DNA from: Buttiauxella sp. A111
GTDB lineage: Bacteria > Pseudomonadota > Gammaproteobacteria > Enterobacterales > Enterobacteriaceae
Assembly: GCF_014189855.1 (NCBI RefSeq)
Contig: NZ_BJFN01000003.1
Location: forward strand, 579,282-643,281
Direction of reading: 5' to 3'
Length of the DNA stretch: 64,000 nt
The number at the start of each line of letters is the position of its first letter. Position 1 is the first letter of the stretch. A program made the position numbers and the translations under genes. The notes beneath the pieces were generated by a model, which was not told the origin of the DNA, made no database searches, and was given only the letters and a program-made list of their open reading frames with translations. Shown here one piece after another: positions 56,937-64,000 of this stretch.

Positions 56937-57674
56937 TCAACTCAGCATGTCAAAACAGCCCGATAACGGCTTTTTATTTGGATACGCGAGGTCACCGTGT
57001 TTACTCGTCCCGACGCCAAGAGCAATGAGGGATTCCACCATTTTCACTGCGGCAGTGACGCCATCAATAACGGGAATACCCAGTTCGCTCGTTAGCTCCC
57101 GTGCAAGATTGGCCATTCCTCCACAACCCAGCACAATCGCTCCGCTGTTATCTTCTTTCATGGCTTGTATACAACGCTCGCGTACCTTCAACTGAGCAAG
57201 ACCCGTGCCATCTTCTAAAGCCAGCACAGGTAGATCGATCGCATGAAGGGCTGCACAGTGATGTTCGAATCCATACTGACGCAGCAAGTGACGTGCAATA
57301 ATCACTGTACGTGGCAGCGTAGTGACAATAGAAAAACGTGTAGCAACGAGTGTGGCGACATGCATCGCCGCTTCAGCGATGCCGATCACCGGCCCGCTGG
57401 CGAGTTCGCGTGCCGCCAACAAACCCGGATCGCCGAAACAGGCAATGACATGACCACTAACGCCCTGCTCTTTGCCAAGTTTGATCTGCTCAAGAACCCC
57501 GATGGCAGCAATCGCCTCGTCAAAATGTCCTTCTATAGACTCCACGCCTTGTGATGAACAAACGGCGATGATTTCACTGGAAGGAGCGGCCACGCTGCGT
57601 GCTGCTTCAGCAATAGTGTGCGTCATCGCCACGTTGGTGTTGGGATTGATAACCTGAATCAAATGTTGCGTCAT
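56937..57674 (-). CDS. hpxA: Allantoin racemase (Asp/Glu/hydantoin racemase family)
   Basis: 245 residues from MTQHLIQVINPNTNVAMTHTIAEAAR, with the two catalytic cysteines in HVIACFGDPGLLA and AIVLGCGGMANLA. It interconverts allantoin enantiomers, letting both be used by a stereospecific allantoinase. GAGGAA lies before the ATG at 57674. It is the first gene of a two-gene unit with hpxB and divergent from the permease. The GntR regulator hpxS, which precedes hpxAB in Klebsiella, is not here. Confidence 0.88.
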   Translation of the reverse strand: MTQHLIQVINPNTNVAMTHTIAEAARSVAAPSSEIIAVCSSQGVESIEGHFDEAIAAIGVLEQIKLGKEQGVSGHVIACFGDPGLLAARELASGPVIGIAEAAMHVATLVATRFSIVTTLPRTVIIARHLLRQYGFEHHCAALHAIDLPVLALEDGTGLAQLKVRERCIQAMKEDNSGAIVLGCGGMANLARELTSELGIPVIDGVTAAVKMVESLIALGVGTSKHGDLAYPNKKPLSGCFDMLS

Positions 57675-57841
57675 ACTGGTTCCTCGATATTTCCCCCCCT
57701 GTGGCTGAGCACCACGGCTGGGCATTGTTGTGTTTTTTTGCACTATCATAAGGCGAAATTTACATCAGCATGGCTCTATTTTCGCGCCTTACGCGCCAAA
57801 ACCCCGCTTATTCCGTTAAGAATGAAACCTGGCCTGGTTCA

Positions 57842-57857
57842 TGCAACGAAAGTTGCA
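57842..57857. promoter_or_regulatory. Palindrome in the hpxA-permease promoter region
   Basis: TGCAACGAAAGTTGCA, perfect 6-bp arms around 4 nt, 40 bp before the permease start in the 222-bp divergent gap. A candidate operator for the allantoin genes; it shares only TGCAAC with the hpxJ promoter (51258-51263). Confidence 0.35.
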
Positions 57858-57896
57858 GACAATCCGTCAACCTCTGTTTTACCAGGAGCAGATATC

Positions 57897-59390
57897 ATGC
57901 CAAACATTGAACCCAACACGACTGCCATGACCGATAGCCCCAACGCTGGATATAGCCCGCGCCTGTGTAACGATGACCTGGCGCCAACGCGTAACCAGAC
58001 ATGGTCCTGGTACAATATTTTTTCTTTCTGGATGTCCGATGTACACAGCATGGGTGGCTATGTTGTAGCCGCGAGCTTTTTCACATTAGGGCTGGCGAGT
58101 TGGCAGGTCTTACTTTGCCTGTTGGTGGGAATTTGTATTGTGCAGCTGTGTGCGAATCTGGTCGCAAAACCAAGCCAGATGGCGGGCGTGCCTTATGCTG
58201 TGATTTGTCGTCAGGCCTTTGGCGTTTTTGGTGCCAATATTCCAGCTGTGATCCGCGGGCTCATTGCCTTTGCCTGGTACGGTATACAAACATATTTAGC
58301 CGCGAACGCGCTAATGTTGGTATTACTCAAATTCTGGCCATCGCTTGCCCCATTGACCACCGGGCACTTCCTGGGTCTTTCGCACCTCGGATGGGTATGC
58401 TTTGGCATTATGTGGGCATTACAGGCGGCGGTGTTCTGGCATGGCATGAATGCCATTAAACGATTCATTGATATCGCAGGTCCTGCTGTTTATATCGTGA
58501 TGATGGCGCTGGCGGGGTGGATTTTGTATCAGACAGGATTTGACGGAATTTCGTTTACGCTTGCCAGCAAACAGCTCACTTCCGGTGAACAAGCATGGCA
58601 GATGCTTACCGCTATCGCGCTGGTCGTTTCTTACTTCTCCGGTCCACTATTGAACTTCGGTGACTTCTCGCGCTACGGCAAAAGTATGAGAGAGATCCGC
58701 CGTGGCAATCGCTGGGGGCTACCGTTCAACTTCTTGCTGTTCTCTATCGTGACCGTTGTGATTGTCTCCGGCACTCAATCTCTGTTTGGCAAAATGATTA
58801 CCGATCCAATTGAAACCGTCAGTCACGTGGGCAATAGCCTGGCGATGGCGATTGGTTTGCTGACCATGATCACCGCCACCATCGGTATTAATATCGTGGC
58901 GAATTTTGTTTCACCCGCTTTCGACTTTTCTAACTGTTCACCGCAAAAAATCAGCTTCCGTACCGGTGGGATGATCGCTGCTGTTGGTTCCGTGTTGCTG
59001 ACACCGTGGAACTTATTCCAGTCACCCGAACTGATTCACTACACGCTGGATGTGTTGGGATCGTTCATTGGGCCGCTGTTCGGCATCCTGCTGACCGATT
59101 TCTACATCATTAAGCGCAGTAAAATTTATATCGATGATTTGTTCGATGACACTTCCAAAGGCCGCTATTGGTACAAAAGTGGGTTCAATCCGAAAGCGAT
59201 TATGGCACTCGTGCCGTCTGTCGCGGTTTGCCTGACAATCAGCTTTATCCCATCACTGCATGAAGTCGCAAACTTTAGCTGGTTTATCGGGGCGTTTCTG
59301 AGCGCTGGCTGTTACCGCTGGCTGGCTCGGGCTGAAAAAGTGAGTGATGTTGCGGAATATAATGGGCAGGTTGTAGTTACGAAGGATTAA
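57897..59390 (+). CDS. hpxC: NCS1 family allantoin-type permease
   Basis: 497 residues with twelve membrane segments and NCS1 motifs: LAPTRNQTWSWYNIFSFWMSDVHSMGGYVVAASFFTLGL, SQMAGVPYAVICRQAFGVFGANIPAVIRG, FNFSRY-like LLNFGDFSRYGKS and VANFVSPAFDFSNCSPQKI. The family (PucI, PutI/AllP-like) imports allantoin or nucleobases with H+ or Na+. The ATG at 57897 follows AGGAG by eight bases. Substrate is inferred from neighbours (racemase and allantoinase). Confidence 0.87.
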   Translation: MPNIEPNTTAMTDSPNAGYSPRLCNDDLAPTRNQTWSWYNIFSFWMSDVHSMGGYVVAASFFTLGLASWQVLLCLLVGICIVQLCANLVAKPSQMAGVPYAVICRQAFGVFGANIPAVIRGLIAFAWYGIQTYLAANALMLVLLKFWPSLAPLTTGHFLGLSHLGWVCFGIMWALQAAVFWHGMNAIKRFIDIAGPAVYIVMMALAGWILYQTGFDGISFTLASKQLTSGEQAWQMLTAIALVVSYFSGPLLNFGDFSRYGKSMREIRRGNRWGLPFNFLLFSIVTVVIVSGTQSLFGKMITDPIETVSHVGNSLAMAIGLLTMITATIGINIVANFVSPAFDFSNCSPQKISFRTGGMIAAVGSVLLTPWNLFQSPELIHYTLDVLGSFIGPLFGILLTDFYIIKRSKIYIDDLFDDTSKGRYWYKSGFNPKAIMALVPSVAVCLTISFIPSLHEVANFSWFIGAFLSAGCYRWLARAEKVSDVAEYNGQVVVTKD

Positions 59391-59397
59391 AACGACG

Positions 59398-59427
59398 AAA
59401 GCCTGAATCATTTCTGATTCAGGCTTT
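59398..59427. terminator. Terminator between the permease and tRNA-Asp
   Basis: aaagcctgaatca / tgattcaggcttt, 13-bp perfect arms with a tttc loop, 7 bp past the permease stop and 8 bp past the tRNA 3' end, so it can stop transcription from both sides. Confidence 0.85.
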
Positions 59428-59434
59428 CTAATTG

Positions 59435-59511
59435 TGGCGGAACGGACGGGACTCGAACCCGCGACCCCCTGCGTGACAGGCAGGTATTCTAACCGACTGA
59501 ACTACCGCTCC
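59435..59511 (-). tRNA. aspV: tRNA-Asp (GTC)
   Basis: 77 nt on the minus strand beginning GGAGCGGTAGTTCAGTCGGT and ending CCGTTCCGCCA with the encoded CCA. The anticodon GTC is at 59475-59477; D-, anticodon- and T-loop (GGTTCGAGTCC) features are all normal. It follows dnaQ, as E. coli aspV does. The hpx cluster lies directly on its 3' side, the side normally used by integrating elements. Confidence 0.97.
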
Positions 59512-59644
59512 GCGTTTGTTCCCCGTCGGGAACGAGGCAGATATTACGTATTGCGCTCATGGGCGTCAACGTTTTTTCTTATAAATCTAACTGCTTGCCG
59601 TTATTTTCACCCAAACGGTGATTTTTAAATCATTTCAGCTGTGT

Positions 59645-60376
59645 TTATATACGCCAAAGACAACTTCCGCCCTTCTTTTCCACCAGATCAAGTCGTGACT
59701 CATGCGCTTCCAGCTCAGCATCAGTGGCCCGAATGATGCGTACACCCGAACTGTTGCGCACAACACGCTGAATTCCGTTATCTCCACTACGTGTCTGTAC
59801 ATCCCCTTCCATCGCAAACTTCAACGACGTTTGCCCGCCCGTCATCATTAAATAGACGTCGGAGAGAATTTGGGCATCGAGCAACGCGCCGTGCAGCGTT
59901 CGCTTACTGTTGTCTATTTCGTAACGTGAGCAAAGTGCATCGAGGCTGTTTCGCTTGCCCGGAAACATCTTTCGCGCAAGTGCAAGGCTGTCGGTGATTT
60001 TGCAGAAAGTATTGGTTTTCGGGATATCACGCTTGAGCTTGCTGAACTCATAGTCCATGAACCCGATATCAAACGACGCGTTATGGATGACAAGTTCTGC
60101 ACCGCGAATGTAATCCAGGAATGAATCTGCAACCTGGTCAAAGGTTGGTTTATCCGCCAGAAACTCGTCGGCAATTCCATGCACGCCAAACGCTTCCGGG
60201 TCCACCAGCCGGTCTGGCTTTAAGTAGACATGGAAGTTATTGCCCGTCAGACGGCGGTTAATCACTTCAACCGCACCGATTTCAATAATGCGATGCCCTT
60301 CGTAGTGAGCACCGATTTGGTTCATACCGGTGGTTTCAGTATCGAGAACGATCTGTCGTGTAATTGGTGTGCTCAT
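59645..60376 (-). CDS. dnaQ: DNA polymerase III epsilon subunit (proofreading)
   Basis: 243 residues. DEDDh exonuclease motifs: D12/E14 ([10 protein letters not shown]), D103 ([10 protein letters not shown]) and H162/D167 ([10 protein letters not shown]). The last 55 residues tether it to the alpha subunit. 3'-5' proofreading in the replisome. Divergent from rnhA with a 52-bp shared promoter region, as in E. coli. Confidence 0.97.
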   Translation of the reverse strand: MSTPITRQIVLDTETTGMNQIGAHYEGHRIIEIGAVEVINRRLTGNNFHVYLKPDRLVDPEAFGVHGIADEFLADKPTFDQVADSFLDYIRGAELVIHNASFDIGFMDYEFSKLKRDIPKTNTFCKITDSLALARKMFPGKRNSLDALCSRYEIDNSKRTLHGALLDAQILSDVYLMMTGGQTSLKFAMEGDVQTRSGDNGIQRVVRNSSGVRIIRATDAELEAHESRLDLVEKKGGSCLWRI

Positions 60377-60428
60377 GGCGCTCGTTTATGTCAGACTTGG
60401 TTTTTTAATCACAGGAAGTCTACCAGAG

Positions 60429-60905
60429 ATGCGTAAACAGGTAGAAATTTTCACCGATGGCTCCTGCCTCGGTAATCCGGGCCCAGGTGGTTACGGTGCC
60501 ATTCTACGGTACAAACAACACGAAAAAATTTTTAGCGTCGGCTATCGGTTAACAACGAATAATCGCATGGAAATGATGGCGGCAATTGTCGCTCTTGAGG
60601 CGCTAATCGAACCTTGTGACATTGTGCTCAGCACTGACAGTCAATATGTGCGCCAGGGAATTACACAATGGATTCATAATTGGAAAAAACGTGGCTGGAA
60701 AACAGCCGATAAAAAGCCGGTGAAGAATGTCGACTTATGGCAACGTCTGGACGCCGCGCTGAGCGAGCATAAAATCAGTTGGGAATGGGTGAAAGGCCAC
60801 GCCGGTCACCCTGAAAACGAACGCTGCGATGAACTTGCACGTGAAGCCGCGTCTAATCCAACTCTTGAAGATGTTGGTTATCAACCAGAGGCGGTGAAAC
60901 CTTAG
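60429..60905 (+). CDS. rnhA: Ribonuclease HI
   Basis: 158 residues from [28 protein letters not shown] with catalytic D10, E48 (NRMEMMAA), D70 (STDSQYV) and D134 ([12 protein letters not shown]). It cuts RNA in RNA-DNA hybrids. Slightly longer at the C terminus than E. coli (155). Its last 53 bp overlap the yafS 3' end on the other strand. Confidence 0.97.
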   Translation: MRKQVEIFTDGSCLGNPGPGGYGAILRYKQHEKIFSVGYRLTTNNRMEMMAAIVALEALIEPCDIVLSTDSQYVRQGITQWIHNWKKRGWKTADKKPVKNVDLWQRLDAALSEHKISWEWVKGHAGHPENERCDELAREAASNPTLEDVGYQPEAVKP

Positions 60906-61620
60906 TCGTTTCCTTAAACTGCCTTGTCGCGCCAACTGCTGAGCGGATTTGCGTTTTCGCTGAACGGCTTTTCATTGGATTCAGCGTAAGTGGCAATGTC
61001 CTCTTACGCGCCACAATGACATGCATACAACCCAGCGCAGGCAGGTGAGTACTCAGCATTTTCCCACCTTGTTTACTCCAGGGTAAAACCTGGAAACTGC
61101 GCTGATGCATGACTTCAAAATTCAGCAATGCCAACCAGTCGAACATCCTCATCGGTGTAAACATCCGGCAATGGTATGGTGTACGCTTGCGCATGAATGG
61201 CACTGCTTTGCCTAACCCTAACAAACTCATCGGGTTGAAGCTGCTCAGAATCAACCATCCGTCATCAATCAAAATCCGGTCGGCTTCGCGCAGCAATCCA
61301 TGAGGATCCTGGCACCAGGGTAATGTATGAGCCAACATACATGCATCCACAGATTTTGCGGCAAAGGGTAAATGAAGTGGATCGGCATTTACCTGAAGTC
61401 TTTCGCCTTGTAGGCCGACATTAACCTGATGTGAAATAGCACACGCTTCAGTGTTAATTTCAGTACTTAGATTGCCTATTTTCAGCAGATGAAAACCAAA
61501 CATTTTGGCAAGCCATGGCTGGAGTTGGATTTCCAACGCCTCGCGGTAGTACTCGCCCCAGGGCAGTTCTCCCCAATGATGCGGTGAAATGAAATTTTCA
61601 GGTATCCTTGCCGGTTTCAT
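60853..61620 (-). CDS. yafS: SAM-dependent methyltransferase YafS
   Basis: 255 residues from [30 protein letters not shown], class I methyltransferase with the short C-terminal half of the SAM site ([54 protein letters not shown]). The usual glycine-rich motif I is weak ([12 protein letters not shown]), as in other YafS proteins. Substrate unknown. The start at 61620 matches E. coli. The C terminus is about 15 residues longer and overlaps the rnhA end by 53 bp. Confidence 0.9.
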   Translation of the reverse strand: MKPARIPENFISPHHWGELPWGEYYREALEIQLQPWLAKMFGFHLLKIGNLSTEINTEACAISHQVNVGLQGERLQVNADPLHLPFAAKSVDACMLAHTLPWCQDPHGLLREADRILIDDGWLILSSFNPMSLLGLGKAVPFMRKRTPYHCRMFTPMRMFDWLALLNFEVMHQRSFQVLPWSKQGGKMLSTHLPALGCMHVIVARKRTLPLTLNPMKSRSAKTQIRSAVGATRQFKETTKVSPPLVDNQHLQELD

Positions 61621-61655
61621 CACTACCTTCTTAACGCAATTCAAAGAGGTTAATT

Positions 61656-62411
61656 ATGAATCTTAACAGTATTTCTGCATTCCAGGATAACTACATCTGG
61701 GTCCTGAATGATGAACAGGGTAAATGCGTCATTGTCGACCCGGGTGAGGCTCAACCGGTGCTTAAAGCAATTGAAGATAATCACTGGCAGCCAGAAGCCA
61801 TTTTGTTGACACACCATCACAACGACCATGTTGGTGGCGTGAAAGAACTTCTCAAAAAGTACCCAGGCCTTGTGGTATATGGGCCCGAAGAGACACAAGA
61901 TAAGGGAACGAACCGGATAGTCAGAGAGGGTGATAAGGTCAATATTTTGAAGTATGAATTTAGCGTTATTGCTACACCCGGTCACACTTTAGGACATCTG
62001 TGTTTCTATAGTAAACCTTATCTTTTTTGCGGCGACACAATGTTTTCTGGAGGGTGCGGCAGGCTTTTTGAAGGCACAGCAGAGAATATGTATGATTCTT
62101 TTCAAAAGCTTAACAAACTACCTTCAGATACGTTAATTTGTTGCGCTCATGAGTACACTCTTTCAAATATGAAATTCTCCTTATCAATCTTACCTGACGA
62201 TGAAGAATTAAATCGATATTGTCGAAAAGTTAAGGAGTTACGCTCAAAAAACCACTCAACATTACCCAGTTCCCTGGCAATAGAGCGCAAAATAAATTTA
62301 TTTTTAAGAACAAATGATGTTGATTTAAAAGATAAAATTAATAAAGAAACAAACTTGCAACAACCACAGCAGATATTCGCCTGGTTACGGACAAAGAAAG
62401 ACGCATTCTGA
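61656..62411 (+). CDS. gloB: Hydroxyacylglutathione hydrolase (glyoxalase II)
   Basis: 251 residues, metallo-beta-lactamase fold with H53-x-H55-x-D57-H58 ([10 protein letters not shown]), [26 protein letters not shown] and AHEYT. It hydrolyses S-lactoylglutathione to lactate, completing methylglyoxal detoxification. The 5' part has normal backbone composition, while the last 350 bp are clearly richer in A+T (for example around 62210-62350), though the protein stays alignable. Divergent from yafS with 35 bp between. Confidence 0.95.
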   Translation: MNLNSISAFQDNYIWVLNDEQGKCVIVDPGEAQPVLKAIEDNHWQPEAILLTHHHNDHVGGVKELLKKYPGLVVYGPEETQDKGTNRIVREGDKVNILKYEFSVIATPGHTLGHLCFYSKPYLFCGDTMFSGGCGRLFEGTAENMYDSFQKLNKLPSDTLICCAHEYTLSNMKFSLSILPDDEELNRYCRKVKELRSKNHSTLPSSLAIERKINLFLRTNDVDLKDKINKETNLQQPQQIFAWLRTKKDAF

Positions 62412-62481
62412 ATTTTCTGGTTGTGTTGTTGGAAAGTGGAAGGTATCCTTGCTCGTCTTTTAAGCAACTATTGACACACAC

Positions 62482-63840
62482 ATGAAGGCAAAAGCGATAT
62501 TACTCGCCTCTGTCCTGCTTGTGGGGTGCCAGGCGTCAAGGCATGACGGCAACATCCAACAGCACGCACAGAGTCTGTCTGCAGCTGGTCAAGGTGAAGC
62601 AGGAAAGTACACGAGTACGCGATGGATGGACGATGGAACATACCTCGCAGATAACCAAAACTTGTGGAACTTCATTGGCGACGAGCTAAAGATGGGGGTA
62701 CCGGAAAATACCCGGATCCGCGAACAGAAACAGAAGTACCTTAAGAATAAGAGCTATCTCCACGATGTAACATTACGGGCAGAGCCGTATATGTACTGGA
62801 TTGCCGGGCAAGTTAAGAAACGCAACATGCCAATGGAACTAGTACTGCTACCCATAGTGGAGAGCGCTTTTGACCCCCACGCTACATCATCTGCGAATGC
62901 CGCTGGCATCTGGCAGATTGTACCGAGCACGGGTCGGAATTATGGTTTAAAACAGACCAAAGCATACGATGCACGTCGTGATGTAGTGGCTTCAACCACT
63001 GCCGCTCTCGATATGATGCAGCGTCTGAACAAGATGTTCGACGGCGACTGGTTATTAACCGTGGCGGCGTACAACAGCGGCGAAGGTCGTGTACTGAAGG
63101 CAATGAAAGCGAATAAAGCTCGTGGCTTACCTACGGATTTTTGGTCGCTTTCACTGCCACGGGAAACCAAGATTTACGTACCAAAAATGCTGGCTTTGAG
63201 TGATATTCTCAAAAACAGCCAAAAGTACGGTGTACGCCTACCGACGACTGACGAAAGCCGTGCCCTGGCACGTGTGGAAGTTAGTGATCCGGTCGAGCTT
63301 ACGCAGGTCGCCGAAATGGCCGGGATACCGTTAAAAACGCTGAAAACGTTCAATGCTGGAGTGAAAACTTCAACTATTGGCAAGACTCAGCGTTATGTAA
63401 TGGTTCCTAAGAAGCATGCTGAGCAGCTAAAAGCCTCTTTGGCTTCTGGTGAAATTGCAGCTGTGCAGCCTACGTTAGTTGCTGATAACAGGGCTAACGC
63501 GGGTGGCAATAAATCTTATCGTGTTCGTTCAGGTGATACCTTATCGAGCATTGCTACACGCTTAGGTGTTAGCACAAAAGATTTGCAGAGCTGGAATGGC
63601 ATACGTGGCGCGAACATTAAAGTAGGTCAAACGCTTAGCGTCAAAAAAGGCGATGAGCGTTTAGCTAAAAACGATAGCATCACTTATAAGGTGCGTAAGG
63701 GTGACTCCTTGTCGAGTATCGCAAAACGTCACGGTGTGAACATCAAAGATGTTCTGCGCTGGAACGACGATACAGACAATCTGAAACCCGGTGATCAGTT
63801 AACGCTGTTTGTTAGCAATAACTCTACACCTGATACGTGA
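62482..63840 (+). CDS. mltD: Membrane-bound lytic murein transglycosylase D
   Basis: 452 residues. Lipoprotein signal with LLVGC16; SLT domain with catalytic E127 (LPIVESAFDPHATSSANAAGIWQIVPSTGRNYGL) and AYNSGEGRV; two LysM repeats at about 345-390 (YRVRSGDTLSSIATRLGVSTKDLQSWN) and 400-446 (YKVRKGDSLSSIAKRHGVNIKDVLRWN). It cleaves glycan strands to 1,6-anhydro ends at the outer membrane. Location after gloB is conserved. Confidence 0.97.
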   Translation: MKAKAILLASVLLVGCQASRHDGNIQQHAQSLSAAGQGEAGKYTSTRWMDDGTYLADNQNLWNFIGDELKMGVPENTRIREQKQKYLKNKSYLHDVTLRAEPYMYWIAGQVKKRNMPMELVLLPIVESAFDPHATSSANAAGIWQIVPSTGRNYGLKQTKAYDARRDVVASTTAALDMMQRLNKMFDGDWLLTVAAYNSGEGRVLKAMKANKARGLPTDFWSLSLPRETKIYVPKMLALSDILKNSQKYGVRLPTTDESRALARVEVSDPVELTQVAEMAGIPLKTLKTFNAGVKTSTIGKTQRYVMVPKKHAEQLKASLASGEIAAVQPTLVADNRANAGGNKSYRVRSGDTLSSIATRLGVSTKDLQSWNGIRGANIKVGQTLSVKKGDERLAKNDSITYKVRKGDSLSSIAKRHGVNIKDVLRWNDDTDNLKPGDQLTLFVSNNSTPDT

Positions 63841-63923
63841 TTGTGAATCAAAGAAAAAGGCACCTAAAAAGGTGTAATGCCGATCAGTTAAGGATCAGTT
63901 GATCGATCCAGTAGCTGTGTAAG

Positions 63924-63957
63924 AATCCGGAAATGTTCTTCGTTTCCGGATTTTTTT
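63924..63957 (+). terminator. Rho-independent terminator downstream of mltD
   Basis: aatccggaaa / tttccggatt with a 9-nt loop, followed by T6. It is about 85 bp past the mltD stop. Confidence 0.85.
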
Positions 63958-64000
63958 ATGCATATCGGGCAGGCTCTTGATCTCGTTTCACGTTACGACT

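Noticed and set aside
58001..58459. 152-codon Cys-rich plus-strand frame
   Set aside because: Out-of-frame reading of the permease gene; high Cys content is an artefact of the shifted frame.
59435..59511. Attachment-site duplication marking hpx as an integrative element
   Set aside because: No integrase gene and no second copy of the tRNA 3' end could be seen on the far side of the cluster near yafV, so a mobile-element call is not supported.

Overview
The window is chromosomal DNA from a member of the Enterobacteriaceae. Gene content, order and protein sequences follow the E. coli/Salmonella backbone closely (rdgC-aroM-aroL-proC-dgcC-psiF-iraP-ddlA; yaiW/sbmA; ampH-iprA; proA-proB-phoE-crl-frsA-gpt-pepD-dinB; dpaA-yafJ-gmhA-fadE-yafV; tRNA-Asp-dnaQ-rnhA-yafS-gloB-mltD). 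It is not E. coli: it carries an nqr operon, an hpx purine/allantoin cluster, an MdtG-type pump beside ddlA, and lacks phoA, ivy, thrW, and the long interval that E. coli has between proA and ampH. Klebsiella-, Kluyvera- or Buttiauxella-like enterics would fit; the genus cannot be fixed from the sequence alone.

Layout. 1-9714: the end of rdgC, nucleotide and aromatic biosynthesis genes, proC, the diguanylate cyclase dgcC, psiF, iraP, mdtG, ddlA, yaiZ, yaiY. 9715-12500: an A+T-rich accessory stretch with a decayed autotransporter-like remnant, an IprA paralogue and a LuxR-type regulator. 12560-22620: yaiW and sbmA, split by a MarR/EmrA/EmrB-like efflux operon, then an isochorismatase-family hydrolase, lpxP, a small secreted protein, ampH and iprA. 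22771-25707: an intact YaiT-like autotransporter that lies almost directly against proBA. 26218-34223: proBA, phoE (with Pho boxes), crl, frsA, gpt, pepD. 34290-41530: dinB (LexA box), nqrM and nqrABCDEF. 42017-47874: dpaA, yafJ, gmhA, fadE (FadR site), yafV. 47880-59390: a 12-gene hpx cluster. 59435-63840: tRNA-Asp, dnaQ, rnhA, yafS, gloB, mltD.

How the genes work together. proA, proB and proC give the whole proline pathway from glutamate. The nqr genes encode the Na+-pumping NADH:quinone oxidoreductase plus its Fe-delivery factor NqrM, but the flavin transferase apbE is not in the operon. The hpx cluster can be read as a path: 5-hydroxyisourate hydrolase, OHCU decarboxylase (here fused to allantoate amidohydrolase), allantoin racemase, allantoinase, allantoate amidohydrolase, ureidoglycine aminotransferase, then HpxWXYZ for oxalurate/oxamate, with an NCS1 allantoin-type permease and the RpiR-family regulator HpxU. 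It sits next to tRNA-Asp, a position where other enterics also carry variable DNA.

Repeats: three ERIC-like elements (one with an internal insertion of about 75 bp) and several GC-rich palindromes that double as terminators. No CRISPR array, prophage or intact insertion sequence was seen.
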